This document shows, one piece after another, positions 27,964 through 38,266 of a stretch of DNA of 64,000 bases. The DNA lies in the NCBI RefSeq assembly GCF_000750635.1, contig NZ_CCDM010000002.1, forward strand, positions 682,001 through 746,000, read 5' to 3'. The translations under genes were made by a program, and so were the position numbers. A model generated the notes under the pieces. The model ran no database searches, was not told the DNA's origin, and saw nothing but the letters and a program-made list of their open reading frames with translations. This stretch comes from Oceanobacillus jeddahensis. GTDB taxonomy: Bacteria; Bacillota; Bacilli; Bacillales; Amphibacillaceae. Each line of letters begins with the position of its first letter. Within the stretch, counting starts at the first letter, position 1.

Positions 27964-28947
27964 ATGAATATTACAGGTTTATTAATTACAATCGCAGTAG
28001 CGTTTCTTATAACAGTTCTTCTATCTCCAATTTTTATCCCTTTTTTAAGACGATTAAAGTTTGGACAAAGTATTAGAGAAGAAGGCCCTGAATCGCATCA
28101 AAAGAAAACAGGAACGCCAACGATGGGCGGAATCATGATTGTATTCAGTATTATGATCACATCGCTTATTATGGGAAGCAGAGTTGGCGGTGGAATTAAT
28201 TATGAGCTATGGTTATTACTTTTTGTATTATTTGGTTATGGTTTATTAGGCTTTTTGGATGACTATATTAAGGTTGCGATGAAACGAAACTTAGGTCTAA
28301 CATCGATGCAGAAATTAATTGGACAAATTATTATTGCACTTGTATTTTATTTTGTTTTACGCGGACAGGAGGATTTCTCGTCTGCGATTGCCATTCCGGG
28401 AACAGCCGCAGAATTTGATATTGGCTGGTTCTATGCGATTCTTATCATTGTCATGCTAGTAGGAGCCTCTAATGCGGTTAACCTGACTGACGGATTAGAT
28501 GGATTATTAGCTGGTACAGCAGCGATTGCATTCGGCGCTTTTGCAATTATTGCATGGTATGGTGTGCCTAACGATATGGTAACTGTTTTTGCTTTGGCAG
28601 TGGTCGGTGCTTTACTCGGATTTTTAGTTTTTAATGCGCATCCTGCTAAAGTATTTATGGGTGATACAGGATCATTGGCATTAGGAGGGGCAATTGCGGC
28701 GATAGCGATACTCCTGAAGCTTGAAATTTTATTAGTAATCATCGGCGGTGTATTTGTTATTGAAACATTGTCTGTTATTATCCAGGTTATTTCCTTTAAA
28801 ACAACAGGAAAACGTATTTTCAAAATGAGTCCTTTGCATCATCACTATGAATTAGTTGGATGGTCAGAATGGAGAGTCGTTACGACATTTTGGTCTGTTG
28901 GCCTGCTATTTGCGATTCTTGCTATTTATATTGAGGTGGGTATCTAA
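27964..28947 (+). CDS. mraY: Phospho-MurNAc-pentapeptide transferase MraY
   Basis: Integral membrane enzyme that forms lipid I by moving phospho-MurNAc-pentapeptide onto undecaprenyl phosphate, 327 residues with about ten helices. Catalytic landmarks are DDYIKV (about 99-104), [12 protein letters not shown] (about 168-179) and the histidine-rich SPLHHHYE (about 290-297). Its stop codon overlaps the murD start by one base, giving translational coupling. Confidence 0.97.
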   Translation: MNITGLLITIAVAFLITVLLSPIFIPFLRRLKFGQSIREEGPESHQKKTGTPTMGGIMIVFSIMITSLIMGSRVGGGINYELWLLLFVLFGYGLLGFLDDYIKVAMKRNLGLTSMQKLIGQIIIALVFYFVLRGQEDFSSAIAIPGTAAEFDIGWFYAILIIVMLVGASNAVNLTDGLDGLLAGTAAIAFGAFAIIAWYGVPNDMVTVFALAVVGALLGFLVFNAHPAKVFMGDTGSLALGGAIAAIAILLKLEILLVIIGGVFVIETLSVIIQVISFKTTGKRIFKMSPLHHHYELVGWSEWRVVTTFWSVGLLFAILAIYIEVGI

Positions 28948-30296
28948 TGAAGGCTTGGAAACAATTCTCCGAAAAAGTGCTTGTTTTAGGATTGGCTCGA
29001 AGTGGTACAGCAGCTGCGAAGGTCCTTTTAGAAAACGGCAAAAATGTAATTGTCAATGATGCAGCGGCAAAATATGATGATGCTGCTGTTTTAGAACTCC
29101 AGAAAAAGGGAGCGCATCTCGTACTTGGCTCCCACCCGTTAAGTGTTTTAGAAGGAATAGAGGTAGTTGTTAAAAACCCGGGAATCCGCTACGATCATCC
29201 GATTGTTGCTGAAGCATTAACACAAAACATTCCAGTAATCACAGAGGTGGAGCTCGTATCCTACTTAACACAACAGCCAATTATCGGAATTACTGGTTCA
29301 AATGGGAAAACAACAACAACAACTTTGGTTACGGAAATGTTAAACCAGAGTGGTTGTAACGTAAAGCTGGCAGGTAATATTGGAATTGCAGCAACAGAAG
29401 TAGCGCAGACGATGCAAACAGATGAAAGGATGGTTATCGAGTTATCTTCTTTTCAATTACAAGGAATCGATACATTTCGACCATCTACAGCAGTCCTGTT
29501 AAATATCTATGAAGCCCATTTGGATTATCATGGTGATTTAGAGAGCTATGTAAATGCCAAATGTAATATATTTAAAAATCAACATGCAGACGATTATCTT
29601 GTATATAATGTGGACGATCCAACACTTCAAGAAAAGGTAATGAATACAAAAGCAAAAAAAATACCCTTTTCAGCAACAAAAAATTTGTATCAAGAAGGTG
29701 CTTGGATAGATGATACACATGTATACTTTTTCGATGAAGCAATTGTACGTTTGGAAGATATCGTCTTAGTTGGGAAGCATAATTTAGAGAATATCCTGGC
29801 GTCTGTTGCGGCAGCAAAATTAAATGGAGCAACAAACGAAGGGATACAGCATGTATTAAAAACGTTTTCTGGTGTCAAACATCGTTTGGAGTTTGTTGGA
29901 ATGCTTGAAGGACGTTATGTTTATAATGATTCTAAAGCAACCAATACATTAGCTACGCAAAAAGCATTAGATTCCTTTAAAAAAAACATTGTTCTTCTCG
30001 CGGGAGGTTTAGATCGTGGGAATGAATTTGACGAGCTGATTCCACATTTACAAAATGTAAAAGCAATGGTCGTATTTGGAGAAACTGCTCCCAAGTTAGA
30101 GCGTACTGGAAAAGAAGCCGGTATTCAGGTGATCGAACATGCCAGTGGTGTGGATGATGCTGCAAAAATTGGTTTTTCATTAACAGATGCTGGTGATATC
30201 TTATTGCTTTCTCCAGCATGTGCGAGCTGGGATCAGTATAAAACGTTTGAAGAAAGAGGAGACATATTTGTTCAAGCTGTTCATACAATGAACTAA
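28947..30296 (+). CDS. murD: UDP-MurNAc-L-alanine:D-glutamate ligase
   Basis: ATP-dependent ligase adding D-Glu to UDP-MurNAc-L-Ala, 449 residues. The N-terminal UMAG-binding fold has VLGLARSGTAAAK (about 12-24), the P-loop is GITGSNGKTTTTTL (about 115-128), and the C-terminal domain has YNDSKATNTLAT (about 326-337) and SPACASWDQYKTFEERG (about 423-439). ATG 28947 overlaps the mraY stop. spoVE follows after about 110 bp. murG, usually two genes on, is not found. Confidence 0.97.
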   Translation: MKAWKQFSEKVLVLGLARSGTAAAKVLLENGKNVIVNDAAAKYDDAAVLELQKKGAHLVLGSHPLSVLEGIEVVVKNPGIRYDHPIVAEALTQNIPVITEVELVSYLTQQPIIGITGSNGKTTTTTLVTEMLNQSGCNVKLAGNIGIAATEVAQTMQTDERMVIELSSFQLQGIDTFRPSTAVLLNIYEAHLDYHGDLESYVNAKCNIFKNQHADDYLVYNVDDPTLQEKVMNTKAKKIPFSATKNLYQEGAWIDDTHVYFFDEAIVRLEDIVLVGKHNLENILASVAAAKLNGATNEGIQHVLKTFSGVKHRLEFVGMLEGRYVYNDSKATNTLATQKALDSFKKNIVLLAGGLDRGNEFDELIPHLQNVKAMVVFGETAPKLERTGKEAGIQVIEHASGVDDAAKIGFSLTDAGDILLLSPACASWDQYKTFEERGDIFVQAVHTMN

Positions 30297-30405
30297 GGGG
30301 CTTGAACAAAAAATAGTAAACAAACTCGGACAAGCCGGGTAATCATATAGCAGATTTCAAATGCCCCTATTTCCAAAGTTTATCTCATGGAAAGAAGGGG
30401 TATTT

Positions 30406-31542
30406 TTGTATAAATTCACTCAAAATAAGAATAAACTTGATAAAGTATTATTTGGAATAATTGTCATCCTTTTATGTATTGGTATGCTGATGGTTTATAG
30501 CTCTTCTTACATCTGGTCGGAATATAAGTTCAATGATTCATTTTATTATTTAAAAAGACAACTTTTATTTGCAGGAATTGGCTTTGTTGGAATGATAATT
30601 ATCTCCTATTTCCCATATTATATATGGAAAAAGTATGCAAAGATTTTATTGTTTTCTTGTTTCATTTTGCTTCTGTTTGTGTTGATACCAGGAATTGGAA
30701 TGATTCGTGGCGGTGCACAAAGTTGGATTGGTATTGGCGCATTTAGTATTCAACCATCTGAATTTATGAAATTAGGGTTAATTATTTTTCTATCATCTAT
30801 ATTATCTGACCATCAAAAATATATTACTTCGTTTAAAAAAGGATTCTTTCCATGTTTACTTTTGATTTTTACGGCCTTTGGTCTTATTATGCTGCAGCCT
30901 GATTTAGGTACGGGGATGGTACTTGTACTAACATGCATGATTCTGCTTTTTGTAGCAGGTGCCAAGCTTTCTCATTTTTTTGGACTGGCTGGTATTGGTA
31001 TCATCGGTTTTATTGGATTAATTGCTTCAGCTCCTTATCGGATTAACCGAATTTTAGCTTTTCTCAATCCATGGGAAGACCCTTTAGGCCATGGTTTTCA
31101 AATTATTCAATCCCTCTACGCTATTGGACCAGGGGGACTCATGGGATTAGGTTTAGGAAATAGTTTACAAAAATATTTTTATCTTCCTGAGCCACAGACG
31201 GATTTTATTTTTTCGATAATTGGAGAAGAATTAGGATTAATTGGAGGTTGTACAACTATTCTATTGTTTTTTCTGCTATTATGGAGAGGGATCAAAATTG
31301 CTATTGAAGCACCAGATTTATTTAGTAGATTATTAGCAATAGGAATAGCTAGCATGTTAGCATTACAAGCAATGATTAATATTAGTGTAGTTATCGGTTT
31401 AATACCAGTAACCGGGATTACATTGCCTTTCCTGAGTTACGGAGGGTCCTCGTTAACTTTAACATTATGTGCAGCAGGAATTTTATTAAGTATTAGCAGA
31501 CATGCTAAAAGTATGGAAAAAAGTACAAAACCAATTATTTAA
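30406..31542 (+). CDS. spoVE: SpoVE, SEDS-family peptidoglycan polymerase
   Basis: SEDS glycosyltransferase of about 378 residues and ten transmembrane helices, which polymerises spore cortex glycan with SpoVD. Visible signatures are FSIQPSEFMKLG (about 122-133), the LQPDLGTG loop (about 163-170), NPWEDPLGHGFQIIQS (about 221-236) and LPFLSYGGSS (about 342-351). The position after murD matches B. subtilis spoVE rather than ftsW. TTG 30406 behind GAAGGGG is preferred; an in-frame ATG at 30361 lacks a ribosome site. Confidence 0.93.
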   Translation: MYKFTQNKNKLDKVLFGIIVILLCIGMLMVYSSSYIWSEYKFNDSFYYLKRQLLFAGIGFVGMIIISYFPYYIWKKYAKILLFSCFILLLFVLIPGIGMIRGGAQSWIGIGAFSIQPSEFMKLGLIIFLSSILSDHQKYITSFKKGFFPCLLLIFTAFGLIMLQPDLGTGMVLVLTCMILLFVAGAKLSHFFGLAGIGIIGFIGLIASAPYRINRILAFLNPWEDPLGHGFQIIQSLYAIGPGGLMGLGLGNSLQKYFYLPEPQTDFIFSIIGEELGLIGGCTTILLFFLLLWRGIKIAIEAPDLFSRLLAIGIASMLALQAMINISVVIGLIPVTGITLPFLSYGGSSLTLTLCAAGILLSISRHAKSMEKSTKPII

Positions 31543-31646
31543 TGCTCCATATTTTTTCCAAAATATTCTGCCTGTACAACTTGAATTGGCTACTTGTCTA
31601 ATAAGTTACCATCACGATACTGTAAACATCATAAAATGTGTATAAG

Positions 31647-31880
31647 AGGATGTTTAACAAGTCCAAACAAAATGATACAAAGCAAACGAGCTTTTACTAA
31701 TGAATTTTATGTTGTGTGAATAACATAAAATTCATTATAACACGTGAAAGCTCGTTCGTCATAGCAGTTTGATTACGTTTACTCGTTCTGAAGAAAGAAA
31801 ACAGTTGGAATGCGTGGAAGTCAACACAACGTTCTGCTAATAGAGGACGAGCAAATTAAGTTTTTGACACTGATTATATA
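31647..31880. repeat. MITE-like repeat, family F, in the murG-murB position
   Basis: Starts GAGGATGTTTAACAAGTCC and ends near AAGTTTTTGACACT, degenerate inverted ends of the GATGTTnAAAAAGTCC type. Inside, ACGAGCTTT...GAATTTTATGTT pairs with AACATAAAATTC...AAAGCTCGT (31698-31753). It occupies the 513-bp gap between spoVE and divIB. No transposase. TATACT at about 31976 may be the -10 of a promoter for divIB. Confidence 0.7.
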
Positions 31881-32055
31881 TATTTAATGTAACTTATTAT
31901 TGGAATGATCTTTAAAAAATAGAAAAAACTTTAGAAACAATAGAAGTCAATTACGTGTATCACCTTAATTTATGATATACTTTTTGTAAATACAAGGGAA
32001 TAAACTTATGAAGTTATGTCCCCTTTTAAAATAATGGACAAAGGAAGAAATGGAG

Positions 32056-32892
32056 ATGAGTGATAAAAATATCGTTTCTATTGAGGATCGAATTCCAAAA
32101 TTGAAGCAAGCTAGAAAGAAAAAAGCGAACAGGCGATTAATATTTTATCTATCTGTATTTTTCTTGCTCATTGCTATTATTGTTTACTTGCAATCTCCAT
32201 GGAGTGAAATAAGGTCGATTGAGGTAAACGGTAATGTATTCTTAACGGATGAGTACATAATAGATGAGTCAGGCTTAACAGAAGGAAACAACATTTGGTC
32301 TATGAATGGATCCTCTGCTGCAACAGAAATTGAAGAAGATCCTGTCATTGAGCAAGCATCTATTAGCCGGAGTTTCCCCAGTACAGTTGTAATTGAAGTA
32401 GAAGAGCAACCTATTTTGGGCTATGTTCAAGATGGCAGGGAATTTTACCCGGTTCTTGCAGATGGTCAAGTCATCCAACAAAATGGACAAGGTTCTATCA
32501 GTAATGCTCCATTAATAACAGGCTTTAATGAAGATCAATTAACAGAACTGGCAACAGCAATGAATGATGTTCGCCCGAGTATTTTTAATATGATTTCTGA
32601 GATTGAACGAAAAGAATCAGAAGAAGATGAGGACAAACTGCTTATTAGATTGTATATGAGTGATGGTTTTCTCGTAGAAGGCAGTGCAGATCAAATGTTA
32701 GATAAATTGGATTATTATCCTTCCATTGTAACACAGCTTGAAGAGGGAGATAGTGGTATCATTCATATTGGGGTTGGCGTCTATTTTGAGTCTTTTCAAA
32801 AAGATGAAACGGAAGAAGTAGATATTGAAGACGAAATAGAAGAACTCAATGAGGAAATTAATGAAGAAAATGAAGAAACAGGAAATGAATAA
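32056..32892 (+). CDS. divIB: Cell division protein DivIB/FtsQ
   Basis: Bitopic division protein of about 278 residues: cytoplasmic basic tail (1-24), one membrane helix (about 25-43), a POTRA-type alpha domain starting at SEIRSIEVNGNVFLTDEY (about 49-66), a beta domain, and a long acidic Glu-rich tail (about 250-278). It stabilises the FtsL-DivIC complex at the septum. ATG 32056 is at a better distance from AAGGAAG than ATG 32050. murG and murB are missing upstream; ylxW, ylxX and sbp are missing downstream. Confidence 0.9.
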   Translation: MSDKNIVSIEDRIPKLKQARKKKANRRLIFYLSVFFLLIAIIVYLQSPWSEIRSIEVNGNVFLTDEYIIDESGLTEGNNIWSMNGSSAATEIEEDPVIEQASISRSFPSTVVIEVEEQPILGYVQDGREFYPVLADGQVIQQNGQGSISNAPLITGFNEDQLTELATAMNDVRPSIFNMISEIERKESEEDEDKLLIRLYMSDGFLVEGSADQMLDKLDYYPSIVTQLEEGDSGIIHIGVGVYFESFQKDETEEVDIEDEIEELNEEINEENEETGNE

Positions 32893-33088
32893 TTTGTAGA
32901 ATAAAGTCATATATCATCCTTTTTTTACGAATGGTATATTGTCGATTTTTATAGAAATAGACTATATGAAAAAATAAGCATAAATATGTTTATTTTTTAT
33001 TCATTTTCTTTTAGAATTAAACACTATACAAAGGATAACGTGGCAGTAAAAATATCAAAAGCATATTTTTACGGGGAGGTGCTCTTTT

Positions 33089-34378
33089 TTGAACAACAGT
33101 GAAATATTAGTTAGTCTTGATATTGGGACAAATACGATAAAAGTGATTATTGGAGAAGTACAACAAGACTCTTTAAATATTATTGGAGTAGGTACTGCAG
33201 CGTCAAACGGAATGAAGAAGGGTGCTATCGTTGATATCGATCAAACTGTTCATTCTATTAGGAGTGCAGTTGAACAAGCTGAAAGAATGGTAGGGATGGA
33301 AATTCACCGAGTTGTAGTGGGGATAAATGGCTCCCATATCCAACTTCAGCCTTGTCATGGCGTCGTAGCTGTACAAAGTGAGAATCGAGAAATAAATGAT
33401 GAAGATGTAACAAGAGTAATTGATGGTGCTCAAGTAATTTCTATTCCTCCAGAACGAGAGATTATCGATGTTATTCCAAAACAATTTATTGTGGATGGAT
33501 TGGATGAAATTACCGATCCCAGAGGAATGATCGGTGTACGTTTGGAGATGGAAGGAACGATTATCACGTGCTCGAAAACGATTCTGCATAATATTTTAAA
33601 ATGTGTAGAACGTGCTAATTTAGAAGTCTCTGATATTTGTCTTCAGCCGCTAGCTGCGGGAACAGTTGCCTTATCGAAGGATGAGATGAATATGGGATCG
33701 GTCCTTATTGATATTGGTGGCGGATGTACAACAGTTTCTATATTTGAAAACGATCATTTAGCTGCAACAAGCGTTATTAATTTAGGTGGAGACAATATAA
33801 CGAAAGATTTATCAATTGGTCTACGTATTTCTACAGAAGAAGCTGAACAAATTAAATTAAAACATGGATATGCATTTTACAATGATGCTTCCGAGGAAGA
33901 AACGTTTGAAGTAACAACAATTGGAAGTAATCAAAAACAAGTATTTAATCAACTTCAATTAGCTGATATGATTGAAGCTAGATTAGAAGAAATATACACT
34001 TATATTGATAGAGAAATTCGAAAAATGGGCTATCAGGAACTGCCTGGTGGTTTTGTATTAACAGGAGGCACCATAGCAATGCCTGGGAGTTTAGAATTAG
34101 CACAAGATTTATTTTATTCCAATGTGCGAGTTGCTGTCCCGGATTACATTGGTGTTAGAGAAGCTCAATTCACATCAGGGGTTGGTATTTTACAATTTGC
34201 CTATCGTAATGCGAAAATACAAGGGAAAGAGTTGTATCCTGCTGTAGCTTTAGAAGGTGAAGATGTGGAACAGCGGCCAGTTAAACAATCCAGACCTGCA
34301 ATTGAGAAGAAAGAAAAGAAAAAAGGCAAGAAGAAAGAATCAGGATTTGCTAACCTATTCAAATATTTCTTTGATTAA
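33089..34378 (+). CDS. ftsA: Cell division protein FtsA
   Basis: Actin-like ATPase of 429 residues that tethers FtsZ to the membrane. [16 protein letters not shown] (about 9-24) is the phosphate-1 motif, [15 protein letters not shown] (about 206-220) the phosphate-2, and [11 protein letters not shown] (about 324-334) the adenosine motif. A Lys-rich linker leads to the C-terminal amphipathic helix [12 protein letters not shown] that binds the membrane. It starts with TTG 33089 behind GGGGAGGTG at 7 nt. It forms an operon with ftsZ. Confidence 0.96.
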   Translation: MNNSEILVSLDIGTNTIKVIIGEVQQDSLNIIGVGTAASNGMKKGAIVDIDQTVHSIRSAVEQAERMVGMEIHRVVVGINGSHIQLQPCHGVVAVQSENREINDEDVTRVIDGAQVISIPPEREIIDVIPKQFIVDGLDEITDPRGMIGVRLEMEGTIITCSKTILHNILKCVERANLEVSDICLQPLAAGTVALSKDEMNMGSVLIDIGGGCTTVSIFENDHLAATSVINLGGDNITKDLSIGLRISTEEAEQIKLKHGYAFYNDASEEETFEVTTIGSNQKQVFNQLQLADMIEARLEEIYTYIDREIRKMGYQELPGGFVLTGGTIAMPGSLELAQDLFYSNVRVAVPDYIGVREAQFTSGVGILQFAYRNAKIQGKELYPAVALEGEDVEQRPVKQSRPAIEKKEKKKGKKKESGFANLFKYFFD

Positions 34379-34443
34379 TTTCTGCCTGTAGAAGTTTATA
34401 TGAGGAATTGTTCGTAATTAGTAGACTAGGAGGAAACCATAAT

Positions 34444-35598
34444 ATGTTAGAATTTGATACAAACATGGAAGAATTAGCAACAATAAAAGTTATTGGAGTT
34501 GGCGGCGGCGGTAACAATGCAGTTAACCGTATGATTGAGCATGGCGTAGAAGGTGTCGAATTTATCGCAGTAAATACAGATTCTCAAGCTTTGAATCTTT
34601 CAATGGCTGAATCCAAGATACAAATCGGCGGGAAATTAACCCGCGGTCTTGGAGCTGGCGCTAACCCAGAAGTAGGGAAAAAAGCAGCAGAAGAAAGTAA
34701 AGAGCAATTAGAAGAAGTATTAAAAGGTGCTGATATGGTTTTTGTTACTGCTGGAATGGGCGGCGGTACAGGTACTGGTGCAGCTCCAGTTATTGCACAG
34801 GTAGCTAAAGATTTAGGCGCATTGACTGTTGGTGTCGTTACCCGTCCATTTTCTTTTGAAGGTAGAAGAAGATCAACACAAGCAATTTCTGGTATTGATA
34901 CATTAAAAGGAAGCGTGGATACATTAATTGTTATTCCAAATGATCGTCTACTAGAAATTGTTGATAAAAATACACCGATGCTTGAAGCGTTCCGCGAAGC
35001 AGATAATGTACTTCGTCAAGGTGTACAAGGCATATCTGATTTAATTGCTAAACCGGGACTTATTAACGTTGACTTTGCTGACGTAAAAACAATTATGTAT
35101 GATAAGGGCTCTGCTTTAATGGGTATTGGTATCGCTACTGGAGAAACAAGAGCAACAGAAGCTGCCAAAAAAGCGATCTCTTCTCCATTATTAGAGACAT
35201 CAATTGATGGTGCACATGGTATTTTAATGAATATCACCGGTGGAACAAACCTAAGTCTTTATGAAGTGCAAGAAGCGGCTGACTTAGTTACATCTGCAGC
35301 GGATCAGGAAGTAAATGTTATCTTCGGTTCCGTTATTAATGAAAACCTCAATGATGAAATTGTTGTGACAGTGATTGCTACAGGTTTTGATGAGAATGCA
35401 CAACCAAAGGCAGATACGCGTCAAAAACAACAACGTCCAAATGTAGGGCAGACACAACAGGCAGCTACGAAACAAACAAGTGAATCAACTCCTGTCAGGG
35501 AAAGAGAAGCATCAAATCCATCACCTTCAAAACCTCGTCCTGAAGAAGATGAATTAGATATTCCAACTTTCCTAAGAAACCGTAATCGTAATCGATAA
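34444..35598 (+). CDS. ftsZ: Cell division GTPase FtsZ
   Basis: Tubulin-like GTPase that forms the Z ring, 384 residues. The N-terminal domain has [12 protein letters not shown] (about 18-29) and the tubulin signature [10 protein letters not shown] (about 104-113). The T7-loop region follows near 205. After a variable Gln/Pro/Ser linker (about 318-365) comes the conserved tail [16 protein letters not shown], which binds FtsA, SepF and others. ATG 34444 has AGGAGG 10 nt upstream. The TAA stop lies within the end of a family A repeat (A5). Confidence 0.98.
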   Translation: MLEFDTNMEELATIKVIGVGGGGNNAVNRMIEHGVEGVEFIAVNTDSQALNLSMAESKIQIGGKLTRGLGAGANPEVGKKAAEESKEQLEEVLKGADMVFVTAGMGGGTGTGAAPVIAQVAKDLGALTVGVVTRPFSFEGRRRSTQAISGIDTLKGSVDTLIVIPNDRLLEIVDKNTPMLEAFREADNVLRQGVQGISDLIAKPGLINVDFADVKTIMYDKGSALMGIGIATGETRATEAAKKAISSPLLETSIDGAHGILMNITGGTNLSLYEVQEAADLVTSAADQEVNVIFGSVINENLNDEIVVTVIATGFDENAQPKADTRQKQQRPNVGQTQQAATKQTSESTPVREREASNPSPSKPRPEEDELDIPTFLRNRNRNR

Positions 35599-35645
35599 AA
35601 CGAAACTTCCATTAATGGCAGTTTTACAGACGGTTATCTATGATA
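35595..35645 (-). repeat. Family A remnant A5, overlapping the ftsZ stop
   Basis: GATAAAACGAAACTTCCATT joins directly to GGCAGTTTTACAGACGGTTATC, i.e. the two ends of family A (orientation as A2) with almost all the interior deleted. Its first bases provide the ftsZ TAA stop codon (35596-35598). Confidence 0.65.
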
Positions 35646-35655
35646 CGTATAAGAA

Positions 35656-35709
35656 AAAACACTGTGTCAGAAGAGCATATCAAGGCTCTTCTGACACAGT
35701 GTTTTTTTT
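35656..35709 (+). terminator. Terminator of ftsA-ftsZ
   Basis: A perfect 21-bp stem: AAAACACTGTGTCAGAAGAGC (35656-35676) without its first base is one 20-nt arm; the partner is 35685-35705. Loop of 8 nt, then TTTT. The A-tract before makes it usable on both strands. Confidence 0.93.
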
Positions 35710-35767
35710 GATAAGAATTCCTCAGTTAACGGAAGCGCGAACAACGGCTTAACATGAAAATTTTTGT

Positions 35768-35876
35768 TTTATCGCCGAGAATCGCCCGTAAAACTCCCGC
35801 CTCAAAAAAAAGAGAATTAATTTTAATTTAATAACTCAACTTTCACACATTAAAACGAAACTTCATTTCCATAAAA
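35768..35876 (+). repeat. Family A chimeric copy A4
   Basis: The left part (TTTATCGCCGAGAATCGCCCGTAAAACTCCCGCCTC) is in the A1/A3 orientation, but the right end (TAAAACGAAACTTCATT) is in the opposite, A2 orientation. It merges into family B copy B2. Confidence 0.65.
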
Positions 35877-36312
35877 ACAGGATTTGGTCGTTCCATTAAT
35901 AACTCCCTTGCCAAAGAATAGAAGGTGAAGTGTAAAGCACCGCTGATATGCTGCGGCGGACCGTTTTGCTTTCCGACGTACAAATGTTTTCGATGGGACT
36001 GCGATTACTCGTCCCATCGAAAACATTTGTGCATCGCAGGCGAGCTGAAGATCCACTTGAAAAGCGGTTTTCTTTTCAAGTTAGCTGAAGCCGTCCCCAT
36101 GGCAGACTAAAACCACAACGTCCTGTTGCAACGTCTGCACTTGTACGTCCTGTACGTCGGAAAGAGGAATGGTTGGCCGGAGCGGAGCTATGCACTATCA
36201 TTCGTTCAAAAAATGCTGATTTAACTAAAAAGCAAGCACAATAAAGAAGAACTTGATAATCCTGAAACTGCAAGATATATATGCTTATTCTTAGGTGCGA
36301 TAGCTGATTTAA
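35873..36312 (+). repeat. Interspersed repeat, family B copy B2 (about 440 bp)
   Basis: Left end AACAGGATTTGG-GTTCC, then CCCTTGCCAAAGAATAGAAGG and GCTGCGGCGGACCGTTTTG; right end AAGCAAGCACAATAAAGAAG to TATATATGCTTATTCTTAGG. The interior is bounded by perfect 13-bp inverted repeats (35969-35981 / 36152-36164). It carries a 20-bp-stem hairpin with loop TGCGATTACTC (35980-36030) and a CTTGAAAAG / CTTTTCAAG hairpin (36056-36080). No gene; short frames here are broken in other copies. Confidence 0.82.
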
Positions 36313-36417
36313 TAACTGCAATTTCATCCATGTTTTTCCCTCCTGTATATCACTCCAAAATGATTAGACATTATTTCTAAGAATAAGTGTTAATTAGCTT
36401 AATTTTGCACACAAGAA

Positions 36418-36450
36418 TTGACAGACTTTTCTCTTTCAATTGTCTATACT
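36418..36450 (+). promoter_or_regulatory. spoIIG promoter with long spacer (Spo0A-type)
   Basis: A perfect TTGACA (36418-36423) and near-perfect TATACT (36445-36450) are separated by 21 bp instead of 17. The B. subtilis spoIIG promoter is known for consensus boxes 22 bp apart and is activated by Spo0A-P. No perfect TGTCGAA box was seen; the -35 reverse complement CTGTCAAT is a partial match. It lies about 108 bp before spoIIGA. Confidence 0.72.
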
Positions 36451-36557
36451 TTTCATCATATATTACTTCATTTCTATGAAAATCATAGGTAACAAAGCAT
36501 GCGGAAGGTAATGACACCTTCTGATTAGCAGCAACAATTTAGGGGGTGCAGCACGGA

Positions 36558-37478
36558 TTGTCTATTTACTTAGACGTAATTTGGGCATTAAATTTTTTGG
36601 TAGATTTAATGTTGCTGATGCTCGTACAGATACTTGCTCGAAAACCAGTGAAAAGAACTCGCTTGTTCCTTGGAGCATTTGTTGCTTCTTGTATTGTTCC
36701 ACTGACTATTTTGTATCCAAATTCGTTTTTCAATCATGTTATTGGAAAGCTGGTTTATTCTTTTTTCATTATTTTTAGTACTTTTGGTTTTAAGAGTCTG
36801 TATCGCTTTATAAAGTTGTCATTGCTTTTTTATTTTGTATCCTTTGCAATTGGCGGAGGGTTAATGGCAATACACTTTTTCCTGCAGCGTCCGGTGAGCG
36901 TCACATTGGATGGGATCATTACTTTTAATCAAGGGTATGGTGACCCGGTCAGCTGGATCTTTGTGATTACTTGCTTCCCAATTATTTGGTATTTTACAAA
37001 ACGGCGTATGGACGAGCATGTTGGAGAGCAGGTGAAATATGACGAAATGTATAAGGTAGTATTGACAATCCATCGTGAGTCTTTTGAATCCATTGGTTAT
37101 GTTGACAGTGGAAACCAGCTTGTCGATCCGATGACCAAACAACCTGTTGTAATTTGTGATCAACCGTTTTTACAGCAGTGGTTTGATGATGAAGAATGGA
37201 AAGAATTACAAAGAGTGAAGGAGCATTTAGATTTCAGTCAGCTGCCGAAGAAGTGGGAGGATAAACTACATTTGATTCCGTATCAAGGGGTTGATGGAGC
37301 GCATTCTTTTATGCTGGCAATCCGGGCTGAGGAATTGACTATTTTTTATAATAATGAGGTTCTACAAACAGCGAATGTATTAATTGGTATTCAATTTGGA
37401 GAACTGGAAAGGGACGGGCAATATCATTGCTTGCTGCATCCCCTTATTATTAAGCAATCGATCATACAATCTGCATAA
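36558..37478 (+). CDS. spoIIGA: SpoIIGA, membrane protease that activates pro-SigE
   Basis: Sporulation protease of 306 residues. Five membrane helices (residues 1-150) anchor it in the septal membrane, and an aspartic-protease-like cytosolic domain follows. The catalytic Asp falls at residue 183 in YVDSGN, the same number as B. subtilis D183, which supports the TTG 36558 start ([13 protein letters not shown]) over GTG 36546. GGGGGTG lies 9 nt before the TTG. SpoIIR from the forespore normally triggers it. sigE, its substrate, follows after 14 bp. Confidence 0.94.
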   Translation: MSIYLDVIWALNFLVDLMLLMLVQILARKPVKRTRLFLGAFVASCIVPLTILYPNSFFNHVIGKLVYSFFIIFSTFGFKSLYRFIKLSLLFYFVSFAIGGGLMAIHFFLQRPVSVTLDGIITFNQGYGDPVSWIFVITCFPIIWYFTKRRMDEHVGEQVKYDEMYKVVLTIHRESFESIGYVDSGNQLVDPMTKQPVVICDQPFLQQWFDDEEWKELQRVKEHLDFSQLPKKWEDKLHLIPYQGVDGAHSFMLAIRAEELTIFYNNEVLQTANVLIGIQFGELERDGQYHCLLHPLIIKQSIIQSA

Positions 37479-37492
37479 AGGAGAGTGCTCAA

Positions 37493-38212
37493 GTGGCTAT
37501 TTGGAAATTTAAATTTAAATTACGTTGGTATCAATTTCTCAGAAAGATTGGAATTAAGCCAAAAGAAATCTATTATATTGGTGGAAGTGAGGCATTGCCA
37601 CCTCCTTTAACAAAGCAGGAAGAACAAGAATTGCTAAAAAAACTGCCTAAAGGAGATAAGGCTGCGAGGTCAATGTTAATTGAAAGAAATCTGAGATTAG
37701 TTGTTTATATTGCCAGAAAATTTGAAAACACAGGAATTAATATTGAAGACTTGATTAGTATTGGTACAATAGGATTGATCAAAGCTGTAAATACGTTTAA
37801 TCCAGAAAAAAAGATTAAACTGGCGACCTATGCATCCCGTTGTATTGAAAATGAAATTTTAATGTATCTGCGCAGGACGAATAAATTAAAGACAGAGGTT
37901 TCCTTTGATGAACCATTGAATATTGATTGGGATGGGAATGAGCTTTTACTATCTGATGTGTTGGGAACAGAAGAAGATATTATTACAAAAAATATTGAAT
38001 CAAATGTGGATAAATCATTGTTAAAATCAGCGTTAGGAAAATTAAATGCACGCGAAAAACAAATTATGGAGCTACGTTTTGGTTTAGTAGGTGATGATGA
38101 AAAAACACAGAAAGATGTAGCAGATATGCTTGGAATTTCCCAGTCTTATATTTCCCGATTAGAGAAGAAAATTATACGTCGATTAAAAAAAGAATTTAAT
38201 AAAATGGTTTAA
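37493..38212 (+). CDS. sigE: RNA polymerase sigma-E (pro-SigE)
   Basis: Early mother-cell sigma factor, 239 residues, equal to B. subtilis. A basic amphipathic pro-sequence (about 1-27) ends near [14 protein letters not shown], the conserved region around the cleavage point. Region 2 has [16 protein letters not shown] and [20 protein letters not shown] (about 85-130); region 4 has the helix-turn-helix [22 protein letters not shown] (about 205-226). GTG 37493 follows AAGGAG. It is the second gene of the spoIIG operon. Confidence 0.97.
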   Translation: MAIWKFKFKLRWYQFLRKIGIKPKEIYYIGGSEALPPPLTKQEEQELLKKLPKGDKAARSMLIERNLRLVVYIARKFENTGINIEDLISIGTIGLIKAVNTFNPEKKIKLATYASRCIENEILMYLRRTNKLKTEVSFDEPLNIDWDGNELLLSDVLGTEEDIITKNIESNVDKSLLKSALGKLNAREKQIMELRFGLVGDDEKTQKDVADMLGISQSYISRLEKKIIRRLKKEFNKMV

Positions 38213-38266
38213 CTTGCTATATCAATCATTCTCCGCATATGACTTCTTATTTTACAGGATTTTCCT

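Noticed and set aside
28431..28823. 130-codon antisense frame inside mraY
   Set aside because: Fully antisense to a conserved gene with no ribosome site; typical shadow frame.
31647..31880. Insertion sequence
   Set aside because: No transposase frame, only degenerate ends and an internal hairpin; described as a MITE-like repeat instead.
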